This document shows, piece by piece, positions 33,674-41,445 of a stretch of DNA of 57,266 nt. A program made the position numbers and the translations under genes. Position 1 is the first letter of the stretch, and each line of letters starts with the position of its first letter. This stretch comes from JBAZOY01 sp041648505 (GTDB lineage Bacteria; Desulfobacterota; Syntrophia; Syntrophales; CG2-30-49-12). The notes under the pieces were generated by a model. The model had not been told where the DNA came from and ran no database searches. It saw nothing but the letters and a program-made list of their open reading frames with translations. The stretch spans positions 1 through 57,266 of the forward strand of contig JBAZOY010000007.1 in assembly GCA_041648505.1 (NCBI GenBank), in the 5' to 3' direction.

Positions 33674-35356
33674 TTAGTAATATCCAGGGTCACGGTACTC
33701 GCCATAAACCTCCCGGTACACATCACAGATTTCTTGAACAGTCGTCAGGTTTTTAACGGCTTCAATACAGAAAGGCATAACATTGTCTCCTCTTTTACAA
33801 GCATTTTTTAGGTCATCGAGACATCTGCGGACTGCGCGATGGTCACGCCTTCTGCGTACGGAATTTAATCTTTTGATCTGCTCTTTTTCAACACTATCGT
33901 CTATTTCTACACGTGGAATAGTCGGCTCTTCGGTTGTCGCGTACTTATTGACGCCGACCATAACTTTCTCGTCCATTTCAATCTGTTTCTGGAAGGTATA
34001 CGCTGCATCGGCTATTTCCATTTGCGGGAATCCTTCTTCAATAGCCGCTACCATACCCCCCATGTCGTCAATTTTATGGATATATTCCCAAGCTGCCTCC
34101 TCCATTTCGTTGGTCAGAGCCTCTATGAAGTACGATCCGCCCAGAGGGTCAATGGTATTGGCGACACCGGTTTCTTCCGCAATTATCTGCTGTGTTCTCA
34201 ACGCTACTTCCACGGCCTGCTCTGAGGGGAGACACAAAACCTCATCGAGGGAATTGGTATGGAGGGACTGGGTTCCTCCCAGCACGGCAGCGAGAGCTTC
34301 AACGGCTGTCCTGACAACATTATTGTACGGTTGCTGGGCTGTGAGTGAACATCCTGCCGTCTGGGTATGAAATCGCATCCAACATGATCTTGGATTTTTG
34401 GCTTTGAAACGGTCGCGCATGATCTTGGCCCACATCCTTCTGGCAGCCCGCATTTTGCAGATTTCTTCAAAGAAATCTATGTGAGAATTGAAGAAGAACG
34501 ATAATCTGTGGGCAAAGTCATCCACATTAAGCCCCTTGCGCTGTATGACATCTTCTACATATTCTATGCCGTTACGAAGGGTGAAAGCAAGTTCCTGGAC
34601 CGCTGTGGAACCGGCTTCCCTTATATGATAACCACTTATGCTGATCGTATTCCATCTGGGGACGTACTTCGTGCCGAATTCTACGGTATCGCTGATCAGC
34701 TTTACAGACGGTTCGGGGGGGCACATGAGGGTCTTCTGTGCCATGAATTCCTTTAGCATGTCATTCTGGATAGTACCGCCGATTTTGGAGAGAGGTACGC
34801 CTTTTAGTTCGGCCACAGCGCAGTACATTGCCCAGACTACTGTAGCCGGCGGATTGATAGTCATCGAGGTGGTCACCTTGTCCATGGAAATTCCTTCCAT
34901 AAGGGTTAATAAATCTTCCAGGGTATCGATGGCAACACCACACTTGCCGCATTCACCGCGGGCTTTGGAAGAATCACTGTCATAACCCATAAGAGTTGGA
35001 AAATCGAAGGCTGTGCTGAGGCCTGTCTGCCCCTCTTTCAGTAGCAGGTGCCAGCGTCTGTTGGTGTCTTTGGCAGTACCCATACCGGAAAACATCCGGA
35101 ACGTCCAGCACTTTCCCCGATAGCCGGTGATGTGATTACCACGCAGGAAAGGAAAATCGCCAGGAGCACCAATATCTCTGACAAAATCATTATCTTGGAT
35201 ATCTTCAGGGGTATAGAGCCTTTTGATTTCAAAGTCGGATATCGTAGACCGCCGGGTTTTCTGATCCGGTGCCGTGCCTACAATTTTCCTCACCTCGTCC
35301 TCCCACTTTTTAGTAAGTTCTCTGGATTGATCGATCAGTTCTTTAGTAAAGTACAT
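33674..35356 (-). CDS. Coenzyme-B12 acyl-CoA mutase large subunit, predicted isobutyryl-CoA mutase type
   Basis: A 560-residue catalytic TIM-barrel subunit of the methylmalonyl-CoA mutase family; the B12 domain is on the separate gene downstream. Family motifs GQTGLSTAFDFPT, MGYDSD, GTIQNDMLKEF and the SISGYHIREAG with catalytic His244 are present. At the two positions that read the acyl group, the sequence has Phe89 (TFRMFSGMG) and Gln207 (EFMAQKTL), where methylmalonyl-CoA mutases have Tyr89 and Arg207. Phe/Gln is the isobutyryl-CoA mutase pattern, since no charged carboxylate needs binding. Automatic annotation would name it methylmalonyl-CoA mutase. Substrate is inferred. It leads the operon with meaB. 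Confidence 0.85.
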   Translation of the reverse strand: MYFTKELIDQSRELTKKWEDEVRKIVGTAPDQKTRRSTISDFEIKRLYTPEDIQDNDFVRDIGAPGDFPFLRGNHITGYRGKCWTFRMFSGMGTAKDTNRRWHLLLKEGQTGLSTAFDFPTLMGYDSDSSKARGECGKCGVAIDTLEDLLTLMEGISMDKVTTSMTINPPATVVWAMYCAVAELKGVPLSKIGGTIQNDMLKEFMAQKTLMCPPEPSVKLISDTVEFGTKYVPRWNTISISGYHIREAGSTAVQELAFTLRNGIEYVEDVIQRKGLNVDDFAHRLSFFFNSHIDFFEEICKMRAARRMWAKIMRDRFKAKNPRSCWMRFHTQTAGCSLTAQQPYNNVVRTAVEALAAVLGGTQSLHTNSLDEVLCLPSEQAVEVALRTQQIIAEETGVANTIDPLGGSYFIEALTNEMEEAAWEYIHKIDDMGGMVAAIEEGFPQMEIADAAYTFQKQIEMDEKVMVGVNKYATTEEPTIPRVEIDDSVEKEQIKRLNSVRRRRDHRAVRRCLDDLKNACKRGDNVMPFCIEAVKNLTTVQEICDVYREVYGEYRDPGYY

Positions 35357-35377
35357 AAGACGCTTACCTCGCTTTAA

Positions 35378-35424
35378 TCACTTGAGATCATTTCTTCTTT
35401 AAGAAACAAAATATTTTCAAGTGA
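35378..35424. promoter_or_regulatory. Nested inverted repeats upstream of the mutase operon
   Basis: TCACTTGA (35378-35385) and TCAAGTGA (35417-35424) are a perfect inverted pair 31 bases apart. Inside lies a second hairpin, TTTCTT (35391-35396) and AAGAAA (35401-35406). The block is 21-68 bases before the mutase start codon, so it could be an operator or a leader hairpin. Confidence 0.3.
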
Positions 35425-35460
35425 CTAAATTTCCATGCCTTTTATAAAAAAATAACTAAT

Positions 35461-35575
35461 AGCTCAAAGGCGTTATGTTGTCAAGTTATATCACAGTTCA
35501 TTTTTTGCCTTGACGATAACTTCTTTATTTGTTATCTACCGGAAGTCGTTTTTTAAAATAGAGCCCAAGCCAGAC
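35461..35575 (+). repeat. Duplicated promoter-leader module, copy 1
   Basis: This stretch matches 36545-36645 in the next intergenic region: a shared CAAAGGCGT-like block, then TTTTTGCCTTGACGATAACTT, a GTTATCT, and GCCCAAGCCA about 25 bases further on. It lies in the 475-base gap before the PhoU-like gene. Beyond it (35580-35760) both regions show a weaker similarity around a purine-rich Lys-Ser/Cys-Cys-Glu-Ala-Tyr-like stretch. The long frame at 35510-35773 has no recognisable product. Confidence 0.55.
35510..35538 (+). promoter_or_regulatory. Promoter with internal palindrome, copy 1
   Basis: TTGACG (35510-35515), a 17-base spacer and TATCTA (35533-35538). GATAAC (35515-35520) and GTTATC (35531-35536) form an inverted repeat spanning the spacer and the -10, an ideal place for a repressor. 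The same arrangement occurs at 36582. The start codon of the PhoU-like gene is about 290 bases downstream. Confidence 0.45.
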
Positions 35576-35831
35576 CATTTCCCCTTTTCCATTTCCGGGG
35601 ATACTTATTTATTGACTGATAGTAGTTATGAATATAGTGTTCCCCAGAAATTCCCCAAACCGCTGATGTCTAATGCCATCATTTCTATAAGGAAGAGCGC
35701 TCTGTTTCGTAGAAAGAGTTGTGAAGCCTACAGGCCGAGATATAGAGGTGAAGAAATGGAAGTGGCTCCATAGATAACGAATAATTTTATATAATTTTAT
35801 TGGAATTCGGAGTAATAGAGGAGGAAAAATC

Positions 35832-36431
35832 GTGAAGGAAGAATCTCTAGAAATGTTTGTCAGCAAGCTCTACGATATGAATAAACGTACTGTGGAGTGT
35901 CTTGATCTTTTACAGAGTGCCTTTATCCACAACTCCCTAAAATCATTGGACGCTTCTGAGTCAAAGGCAAAGGAGACACACCAGACTGAAAAGAGCCTAA
36001 CGCAAGAACTTATTGAAAAATTAAAGAACAATCCGGATGCATTTGTGTATGTTTCTGTTCCCGGTCATTTAGAGAGGGTCGGAGATTACCTGGAGGATAT
36101 CATTGGCTGTCTGAGGACAAAGGTCAAGGACGGTATTCTATTCAGTGACAGGGCAATATCGGAGGTGACTTTCCTTATGCAAAAGATTCAGGAAGTCTTA
36201 AAGAATATAGGCGACATTATAATGACAAGAAATGTGGTACTAGGGACATATGTGAAAGAATCGCAGACGGAAATAAGTAAAAGTGCCAATGGATTCGCGA
36301 CGATGCATGAAGAGCGGCTTATCGAGGGGTTGTGCACACCAAGGGCATCTTCGTTGTTTCTTGATATTATAGATGCAGCCAAAGGAATAGCATGGCATAC
36401 TAAAAAGATTGCTGAAAAGCTGACCACATGA
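35832..36431 (+). CDS. PhoU domain protein
   Basis: A 199-residue helical protein. The motif VPGHLERVGDYLEDIIGCLRTK near 76-97, followed by ILFSDRAISEVTFL, is the PhoU-type repeat that binds metal clusters in relatives. Proteins of this shape occur alone or fused to Na+/phosphate symporters and modulate phosphate uptake or signalling. The start is a GTG at 35832 behind GGAGGAAAAATC. No phosphate transporter lies in the window, so its partner is unknown. Confidence 0.75.
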   Translation: MKEESLEMFVSKLYDMNKRTVECLDLLQSAFIHNSLKSLDASESKAKETHQTEKSLTQELIEKLKNNPDAFVYVSVPGHLERVGDYLEDIIGCLRTKVKDGILFSDRAISEVTFLMQKIQEVLKNIGDIIMTRNVVLGTYVKESQTEISKSANGFATMHEERLIEGLCTPRASSLFLDIIDAAKGIAWHTKKIAEKLTT

Positions 36432-37018
36432 TTTTCCCTTCGCCATTATATGAGCACTTAGAAAGAAGCTTTTTATATTTTTGTTGATAATATTAGATGT
36501 CACACAGCTAGCTAATTGATACTTTTAAAAAGCATGGGGGATTGAGCAAAAGGCGTAACTTTCCAGTAATCCCTTTTTGCCTTGACGATAACTTGTTTAT
36601 CTGTTATCTCACAAGAAATATCGGATAAGTGAAGCCCAAGCCAAAAAGAGGAGATAGACACCATCTTTAAGTAATGGGGAGAACAGGACTTTTTCCCGAT
36701 GAAGTGTTGTGAGGAGGCTTATAATAATGTCAGAGCTGTCCGTGTCGAATCCTCTCTTGTCCGGCGGGGCAGAAAACCGATGCGCGAGTATATCTGTGTT
36801 CTGATTGAGCACGGGGCAGGGCTTTTTGAGCTTGGTGTTTATGCAGATTAAGACATTGGTAAGAAGAATCTCTGGGGTGGAGAAGTTTATACAAAAATTA
36901 GATGATGGGTCTGGCCGGAAGATTCTCGTAGACTGGGTACCAAAGGTGGTACTATAGGAGAAGTATCATATCGAAAATGTCAGGGAAAATATATAAACAA
37001 AAATAAGGAGGAAGCTTA
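36432..37018. other. 587-base gap between the PhoU-like and biotin-carrier genes
   Basis: It holds copy 2 of the promoter-leader module (36545-36645) and two tiny frames in tandem: 36699-36851 (50 residues, MKCCEEAYNNVR start) and 36841-36957 (38 residues, MQIKTLVRRISG start), overlapping by 11 bases. The codons look protein-like, but I recognise neither. They may be remains of one gene split by a frameshift. Confidence 0.4.
36582..36610 (+). promoter_or_regulatory. Promoter with internal palindrome, copy 2
   Basis: TTGACG (36582-36587), a 17-base spacer and TATCTC (36605-36610). GATAAC (36587-36592) and GTTATC (36603-36608) repeat the palindrome of copy 1 with identical spacing. It would transcribe toward the biotin-carrier gene at 37019. 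Confidence 0.45.
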
Positions 37019-37234
37019 ATGAGTATGGAAGTCACGTCCCCTATGCCGGGAACTATTCTGGAAATTTTGGTAAATATTGGCGATCAGGTAAAGGAGGATC
37101 AAGAGCTGTGTATTCTTGAGGCTATGAAGATGGAAAACCAGATTTATGCACCTTCGGACGGAAAGGTTGTAGAAATAAGGATCAAAGAAAATGACAAGGT
37201 TGATACAGATCAGATATTAATAGTTCTTGAATAA
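37019..37234 (+). CDS. Small biotin carboxyl carrier protein (biotin/lipoyl attachment domain)
   Basis: A 71-residue single-domain protein made up of the biotinyl fold only. The biotin-accepting Lys37 lies in EAMKMEN, flanked by the SPMPGTI start and the NDKVDTDQILIVLE end. Such free-standing carriers serve propionyl-CoA/acetyl-CoA carboxylases or Na+-pumping decarboxylases; no carboxylase subunit is in the window. The ribosome site AAGGAGGAAGC precedes ATG at 37019. It ends 20 bases before a terminator-like hairpin shared with the convergent gene. Confidence 0.88.
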   Translation: MSMEVTSPMPGTILEILVNIGDQVKEDQELCILEAMKMENQIYAPSDGKVVEIRIKENDKVDTDQILIVLE

Positions 37235-37253
37235 TTAGTCTTAAAAGTATGAT

Positions 37254-37290
37254 AATCCCGAATTACTTTATTGATTAATTCGGGATTGTT
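37254..37290. terminator. Hairpin between convergent genes
   Basis: AATCCCGAATTA (37254-37265) and TAATTCGGGATT (37276-37287) are a perfect 12-base stem with a 10-base loop, between the stops at 37234 (plus) and 37289 (minus). T-runs are short on both sides, so termination strength is uncertain. Confidence 0.6.
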
Positions 37291-38599
37291 ATTTAACGAG
37301 GAAAATGTCCCGGTCTCTGTCCTGAAAATAAACATAATTATACACATCTTTATCGGTAGAAGCATATATCTCCTCGCCCTTTGCTCTACAGACCGAACAA
37401 CTCTGTCCCGGAATAATAACGGCAAAGATACTGTTTCCCGTATCGGCGATGGAATCAATCGTTACCAGACCGCCACAATCGCGGCAAATACTGACAGTTT
37501 CTTCCTGCTGTTCTCTGATACCGTCGGTGTCGTAATAGATAGGCTTTTTTCGTTTTATGTATTCTGCATTTCCGATCAGTTCTTCCCTCATTAGATCCCT
37601 TTGCTTCCAGAGAGTATAGATTTCTGCTGCTTCCTTTTCTATATAACGGCTGATCTCGCCGGACTGTCTGATAGTAAGAGGGGCATAGTCCGGTTCCCTG
37701 ACATGGCTGTAATCAAGACCTGCCATTGCCAAAATTATACCAACGTTAACATAGGGAAGGGCTTTTTCAATAGAGTATCCTCCTTCGAGGACAGCGATGT
37801 GAGGCGAGAGTCTGTCATTCAACAGGGCATACCCTTGGGCGCTAAAGGACATATCAGTAAGTGGATCCGAATAATGGTTATCCTGTCCTGCCGAATTAAT
37901 AAGGAGATCAGGTTTGAATTCACTTAGAATGGGCAGGATTACATGATCCAAAATGTACAGGAAGCCTTCATCCGACGTTCTGGGTGGTAGAGGTATATTG
38001 ACAGTAGTACCGAGGGCATTCGGGCCACCGAATTCGTTAGTGAAACCGGTTCCGGGATAGAGTGTCCTTCCATCCTGGTGAACAGAAATAAACAGAGTAT
38101 TAGGGTCATTCCAGTAGATGTCCTGAGTTCCGTCTCCGTGATGACAGTCGGTATCTACAATGGCAACCCGCTTGGGGCCATAATGATTTCTGATGTATTC
38201 GATCATTATGGCCTCGATATTGACGTTGCAGAAACCACGTGCACCATGGACGACCAGCATTGCATGATGACCTGGCGGCCTGACTAGAGCAAATGCGTTG
38301 TCTACCTCTCCCTTCATAACTTTTTCCGCTGCCGTTATTGCCCCACCTGCCGAAATGAGGTGTGATTCAGTGATAACGCTTTTCACGTCGGGGACACAGA
38401 TGTGAACACGTCTGACGTCATCAATGGCAGCTATTCCTGGTTTAAATTCAATTATATTATCAAAGTCAAGAAGTCCCTCTTCAAATATCTGATCCTGCGT
38501 GTAGAGAAGTCTCTCTTCCCTCTCCGGGTGAGTCGGAGAAATTGCCCAGTCAAAAGCAGGGAAAAAGATAAGGCCTGTCTTTTTTTTCTTTTTCAGCAT
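37289..38599 (-). CDS. Histone deacetylase family protein with C-terminal zinc-ribbon-like tail
   Basis: A 436-residue member of the HDAC/AcuC/acetylpolyamine amidohydrolase family, zinc enzymes that remove acyl groups from amines. The core shows RPPGHHA (two catalytic His), GFCNVNIEA, the metal site DTDCHHGDGTQ, and GQDNHYSDPL with the third ligand Asp. After about residue 330 an added tail carries CRDCGG and, about 30 residues later, CSVCRAKG, a likely zinc ribbon not found in AcuC. It starts 9 bases after the hydantoinase-type gene in the same operon. The substrate is unknown. Confidence 0.87.
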   Translation of the reverse strand: MLKKKKKTGLIFFPAFDWAISPTHPEREERLLYTQDQIFEEGLLDFDNIIEFKPGIAAIDDVRRVHICVPDVKSVITESHLISAGGAITAAEKVMKGEVDNAFALVRPPGHHAMLVVHGARGFCNVNIEAIMIEYIRNHYGPKRVAIVDTDCHHGDGTQDIYWNDPNTLFISVHQDGRTLYPGTGFTNEFGGPNALGTTVNIPLPPRTSDEGFLYILDHVILPILSEFKPDLLINSAGQDNHYSDPLTDMSFSAQGYALLNDRLSPHIAVLEGGYSIEKALPYVNVGIILAMAGLDYSHVREPDYAPLTIRQSGEISRYIEKEAAEIYTLWKQRDLMREELIGNAEYIKRKKPIYYDTDGIREQQEETVSICRDCGGLVTIDSIADTGNSIFAVIIPGQSCSVCRAKGEEIYASTDKDVYNYVYFQDRDRDIFLVK

Positions 38600-38608
38600 G
38601 TTACAATA

Positions 38609-40297
38609 TTACACTCCGTTTCTTAGAGAAGCTACAAGGCCCGGTTTAATTTGAACCTTGATTCTTATATTCTTACCGGTCGTAGAGAACCCTCTTACGA
38701 TGTTGAACTCCTGATCTTCAGTGACATCCATTTCAAGGTCTTCATCTCTTGCCCCCATTTTTATCGCCTTTTCTCGGAGCTTCTCTTTACCGATTTTGAT
38801 GGCATCTTTCCGTGTAAATCCTGGTGAAATGTGAATTCGTTCTCCTTCCTCACCGACAGTTACAATACCCTGTTCGGTATCGGCAAAGATCGTTATTTCC
38901 GCTGTTGTTCGCGCCAGAGCTGCCCCTATGGCATTTGCGACTTCCGCGTGTTCGGGAATATGAACGGGACAACCTATCAGCTCTCCGAGGCGGGAGGACA
39001 TAGGCCGTGCTGGACCACCTACCACGTACAGTATCGTCGGTTTTAATTTTCTACCTTCAAGTATCTCATGTATCGTGTAGACAGGTTTATTGTTGATTGT
39101 TTCAATTTCAGCAAGGACAGCAGAAACGATCATTCCGCATGTTTGTTCGAAAATAGCCTTCGCCGCTTCTTCAACGCTACAGTGCATATCCCGGGCTATC
39201 TGCAAGAAGGCTTCCTTTGCCCTCAACTTATCACCGATCGAGGTCAGGCCGATGATGATCATTGCATCCGTCGGCGTGGGGGAAGGTCCCCCAAAGGCGG
39301 CAGCCGGTCCTTCTCTCTCAGGGCCGATAATGGTCTTACCATTTTCACATCTGATCCTGCTGTCACCTCCCACACCGAGAGACTTTATCCGCAGTCCCCT
39401 GATCAGGGTTTTATGCTCTGAGATAGTGATACCCAATGCCTCCAGAAGAGGAACTCCCTCTGCAAAAACGGCAATATCCGTAGTTGTGCCACCGATGTCG
39501 AGAGCAATAGCATCTTCCTTACCGGGAACCATGCTCAGGATACCCATGATACTGGCAGCGGGACCGGAAAGTATTGTCTGAACAGGAAATTCTCCAGAGG
39601 GGATAATATCAAAGGTTCCCCCATCCGCCTTAAGGATGTAAACGGGGGCAGAGATATCTCTTAAATGCATTAAATTTGAAACTTGGTTTAAAAAGTTGCT
39701 GTATATCTCACGAATTGCTTCGTTGAGGAAGGTTGTTGATATACGCCGGGTGAAGTTAAGATGTCCGGAGATGCGGTGACCGAGGGATATATGTCTTACA
39801 TGGGCATTGATTATTCCCTCGATATCTATCTCCTGGCATGGGTTCCTTGTGGAAAATTTACCCACAATACCGCAATGGTCAATCCCGTCCCCTTTGAAAT
39901 ACTCACCAATCCGGGATACACTATCCCGATCAATTCCGGTAATCTCGATACCACGGTGATTGACATAACCGGATATAAAATGGCAATCTTCATTGATGCG
40001 TAAAAGCGAAGGTGGAAGTCCTGGACCGTTGACCAGAATCATTCCCACCCTGTCGGTCTTGCCCTGAACAATGGCATTGGTGGAAATGGTGGTGCTGAGA
40101 ACGACTTTTTTCAGCATTTTAGGATTTTCTTCCTTTAAAATGCTGTTTGTTACTTTCCATAGCGAGTCAAGCAGATCTTTCTCATTCGTAAGGACCTTTG
40201 ACTTCTTCTTTATCATGAAATTTTCTATGAGGACTGCATCTGTATGCGTACCACCTACATCAATGCCCAGGATCATCATGCCATTATTTTTATTCAT
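38609..40297 (-). CDS. Hydantoinase/oxoprolinase family protein
   Basis: A 562-residue protein of the HyuA/oxoprolinase A superfamily, ATP-dependent enzymes that open cyclic amides or carboxylate ketones. The N-terminal ATPase-type phosphate loop is LGIDVGGTHTDAVLI, a second is ALDIGGTTTDIAVF near 268, and GGPARPM near 425 is the adenosine motif, so the actin-like ATPase fold is intact. The companion B subunit is absent. Its partner gene downstream encodes an HDAC-family deacylase, suggesting joint use of an amide-containing substrate, but no substrate can be named. Confidence 0.85.
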   Translation of the reverse strand: MNKNNGMMILGIDVGGTHTDAVLIENFMIKKKSKVLTNEKDLLDSLWKVTNSILKEENPKMLKKVVLSTTISTNAIVQGKTDRVGMILVNGPGLPPSLLRINEDCHFISGYVNHRGIEITGIDRDSVSRIGEYFKGDGIDHCGIVGKFSTRNPCQEIDIEGIINAHVRHISLGHRISGHLNFTRRISTTFLNEAIREIYSNFLNQVSNLMHLRDISAPVYILKADGGTFDIIPSGEFPVQTILSGPAASIMGILSMVPGKEDAIALDIGGTTTDIAVFAEGVPLLEALGITISEHKTLIRGLRIKSLGVGGDSRIRCENGKTIIGPEREGPAAAFGGPSPTPTDAMIIIGLTSIGDKLRAKEAFLQIARDMHCSVEEAAKAIFEQTCGMIVSAVLAEIETINNKPVYTIHEILEGRKLKPTILYVVGGPARPMSSRLGELIGCPVHIPEHAEVANAIGAALARTTAEITIFADTEQGIVTVGEEGERIHISPGFTRKDAIKIGKEKLREKAIKMGARDEDLEMDVTEDQEFNIVRGFSTTGKNIRIKVQIKPGLVASLRNGV

Positions 40298-40394
40298 TTT
40301 ATGTGAATTATTCGCTCTTTACTTCCATTACAAAGCAAAGCTATGAAGAGTATTTTTTTCTTATAGTTGTTAAATATATAATGCTAAATTTATC

Positions 40395-40422
40395 TTGACA
40401 AGGTAAAAAAAAGGCGTATCGT
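40395..40422 (+). promoter_or_regulatory. Promoter of the small lipoprotein gene
   Basis: A consensus TTGACA (40395-40400), 16-base spacer and TATCGT (40417-40422). The start codon is 73 bases downstream, and a small hairpin CCCATT/AATGGG lies in the leader near 40454-40467. Confidence 0.5.
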
Positions 40423-40494
40423 TCCTAATATTGGGTGATAAAGATATCATCCCCCATTAGAATGGGAAAATTCTGAAAGGAGGTGAAAGTGTAA

Positions 40495-40716
40495 ATGAAG
40501 AAGGTACTAGTCGTTATTTTTTCGTTGCTTCTCTTTGTCACATTATCATTTGTAGTAACTGGCTGCAAAAAACAAGAAGAGTCAACGCCGGAAGTTGTAA
40601 CTGAAGAACCTGCCCCTGCAGCACCTGCTGTAGAAGCGGCACCCGCGATGCCAGCAGCACCTGCTGACCAAGCGGCACCCGCTGAGCAAGCTCCGGCACC
40701 AGCACCAGCACAATAA
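40495..40716 (+). CDS. Small Ala/Pro-rich lipoprotein
   Basis: A 73-residue predicted lipoprotein. A Lys-Lys start, a hydrophobic core and the lipobox VTGC give a signal peptidase II site at Cys24 or so. The mature part is about 50 residues of Glu-rich then Ala/Pro repeats (PAAPA, AAPADQAAPAEQAPAPAPA), disordered and without a fold. GGAGG lies 11 bases before the ATG. A strong terminator follows 49 bases after the stop, so it is a single-gene unit. The function is unknown; such proteins can act as envelope spacers. Confidence 0.8.
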   Translation: MKKVLVVIFSLLLFVTLSFVVTGCKKQEESTPEVVTEEPAPAAPAVEAAPAMPAAPADQAAPAEQAPAPAPAQ

Positions 40717-40764
40717 TCTGCTAATCCGGTGGTACTGTAATATCGAAAACCTGAAAAAAACTTG

Positions 40765-40804
40765 CCGAGCATTCAGAAATTTGAGAATGCTCGGTTTAGT
40801 TTTT
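40765..40804 (+). terminator. Rho-independent terminator
   Basis: CCGAGCATTC (40765-40774) and GAATGCTCGG (40785-40794) form a perfect 10-base stem with a 10-base loop, followed by TTTAGTTTTT. Confidence 0.85.
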
Positions 40805-40879
40805 AAAGCCTTTTGTTCCTTGAAATGATGGTTCTTTAGCATTAAAAACAAAAATCCAGAGCAACGGGAAGGTGAGATT

Positions 40880-41263
40880 ATGACTGCGAAGGACGGTAAT
40901 TTTATAAAAGGTCTATTCATCGGTGGATTGGTCGGCGCTATTATAGGTATTCTGTATGCCCCCAAAAGTGGGAAGGAGACGCGTGAGGATATCGTTAGAA
41001 AATCTGAAGAAATAATAGCAAAGGCAAAAGAGGAGTATGAGTGGGCGCTGGAAAAGAGTAAAAAGGCCTACGAATCGACAATCAGACGCGCAAAAGAGTT
41101 ACAAGTATCGGCAAAAGAAAAGGCGGAAGATGTAGGGGCTAAGTTGAGCGATTTAGCTGAACGAGGGAAAGAATCACTTCAGGATAACAAAGGTCGTTTG
41201 AAAAAAGCGATTGACGCCGGAGTTGAAGCCTTTAAAGAAGAAAAAGATAAGAGTCTATCCTGA
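40880..41263 (+). CDS. YtxH domain protein
   Basis: A 127-residue protein with one N-terminal membrane helix (FIKGLFIGGLVGAIIGILYAP, residues 8-28) of the YtxH gas-vesicle/general-stress type, followed by about 95 residues of highly charged amphipathic helix, probably a coiled coil or apolipoprotein-like surface helix. The start has GGAAGGTGAG upstream. It and the next DUF948 gene occur together in many genomes as membrane-stress proteins. Confidence 0.85.
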   Translation: MTAKDGNFIKGLFIGGLVGAIIGILYAPKSGKETREDIVRKSEEIIAKAKEEYEWALEKSKKAYESTIRRAKELQVSAKEKAEDVGAKLSDLAERGKESLQDNKGRLKKAIDAGVEAFKEEKDKSLS

Positions 41264-41445
41264 AAAAATTCAGGGCACATGTGGTATCTTTCATTTTAGC
41301 CTAAAAGTAGTTAATATCTAAAAAGTACAAAAAATATATAGTCTAACTGCTTGATTTGGAAGCATTTCTCCAGTGTAAAGAAAGTTGCCTTAGTCTAAGA
41401 CGGTTAGCTGCTTATGGAGAGCGACGATAATAAAAGGAGGATTTT

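Noticed and set aside
35510..35773. 87-codon plus-strand frame before the PhoU-like gene
   Set aside because: It starts on the -35 element of the promoter copy, has no ribosome site or recognised domain, and covers the duplicated leader region.
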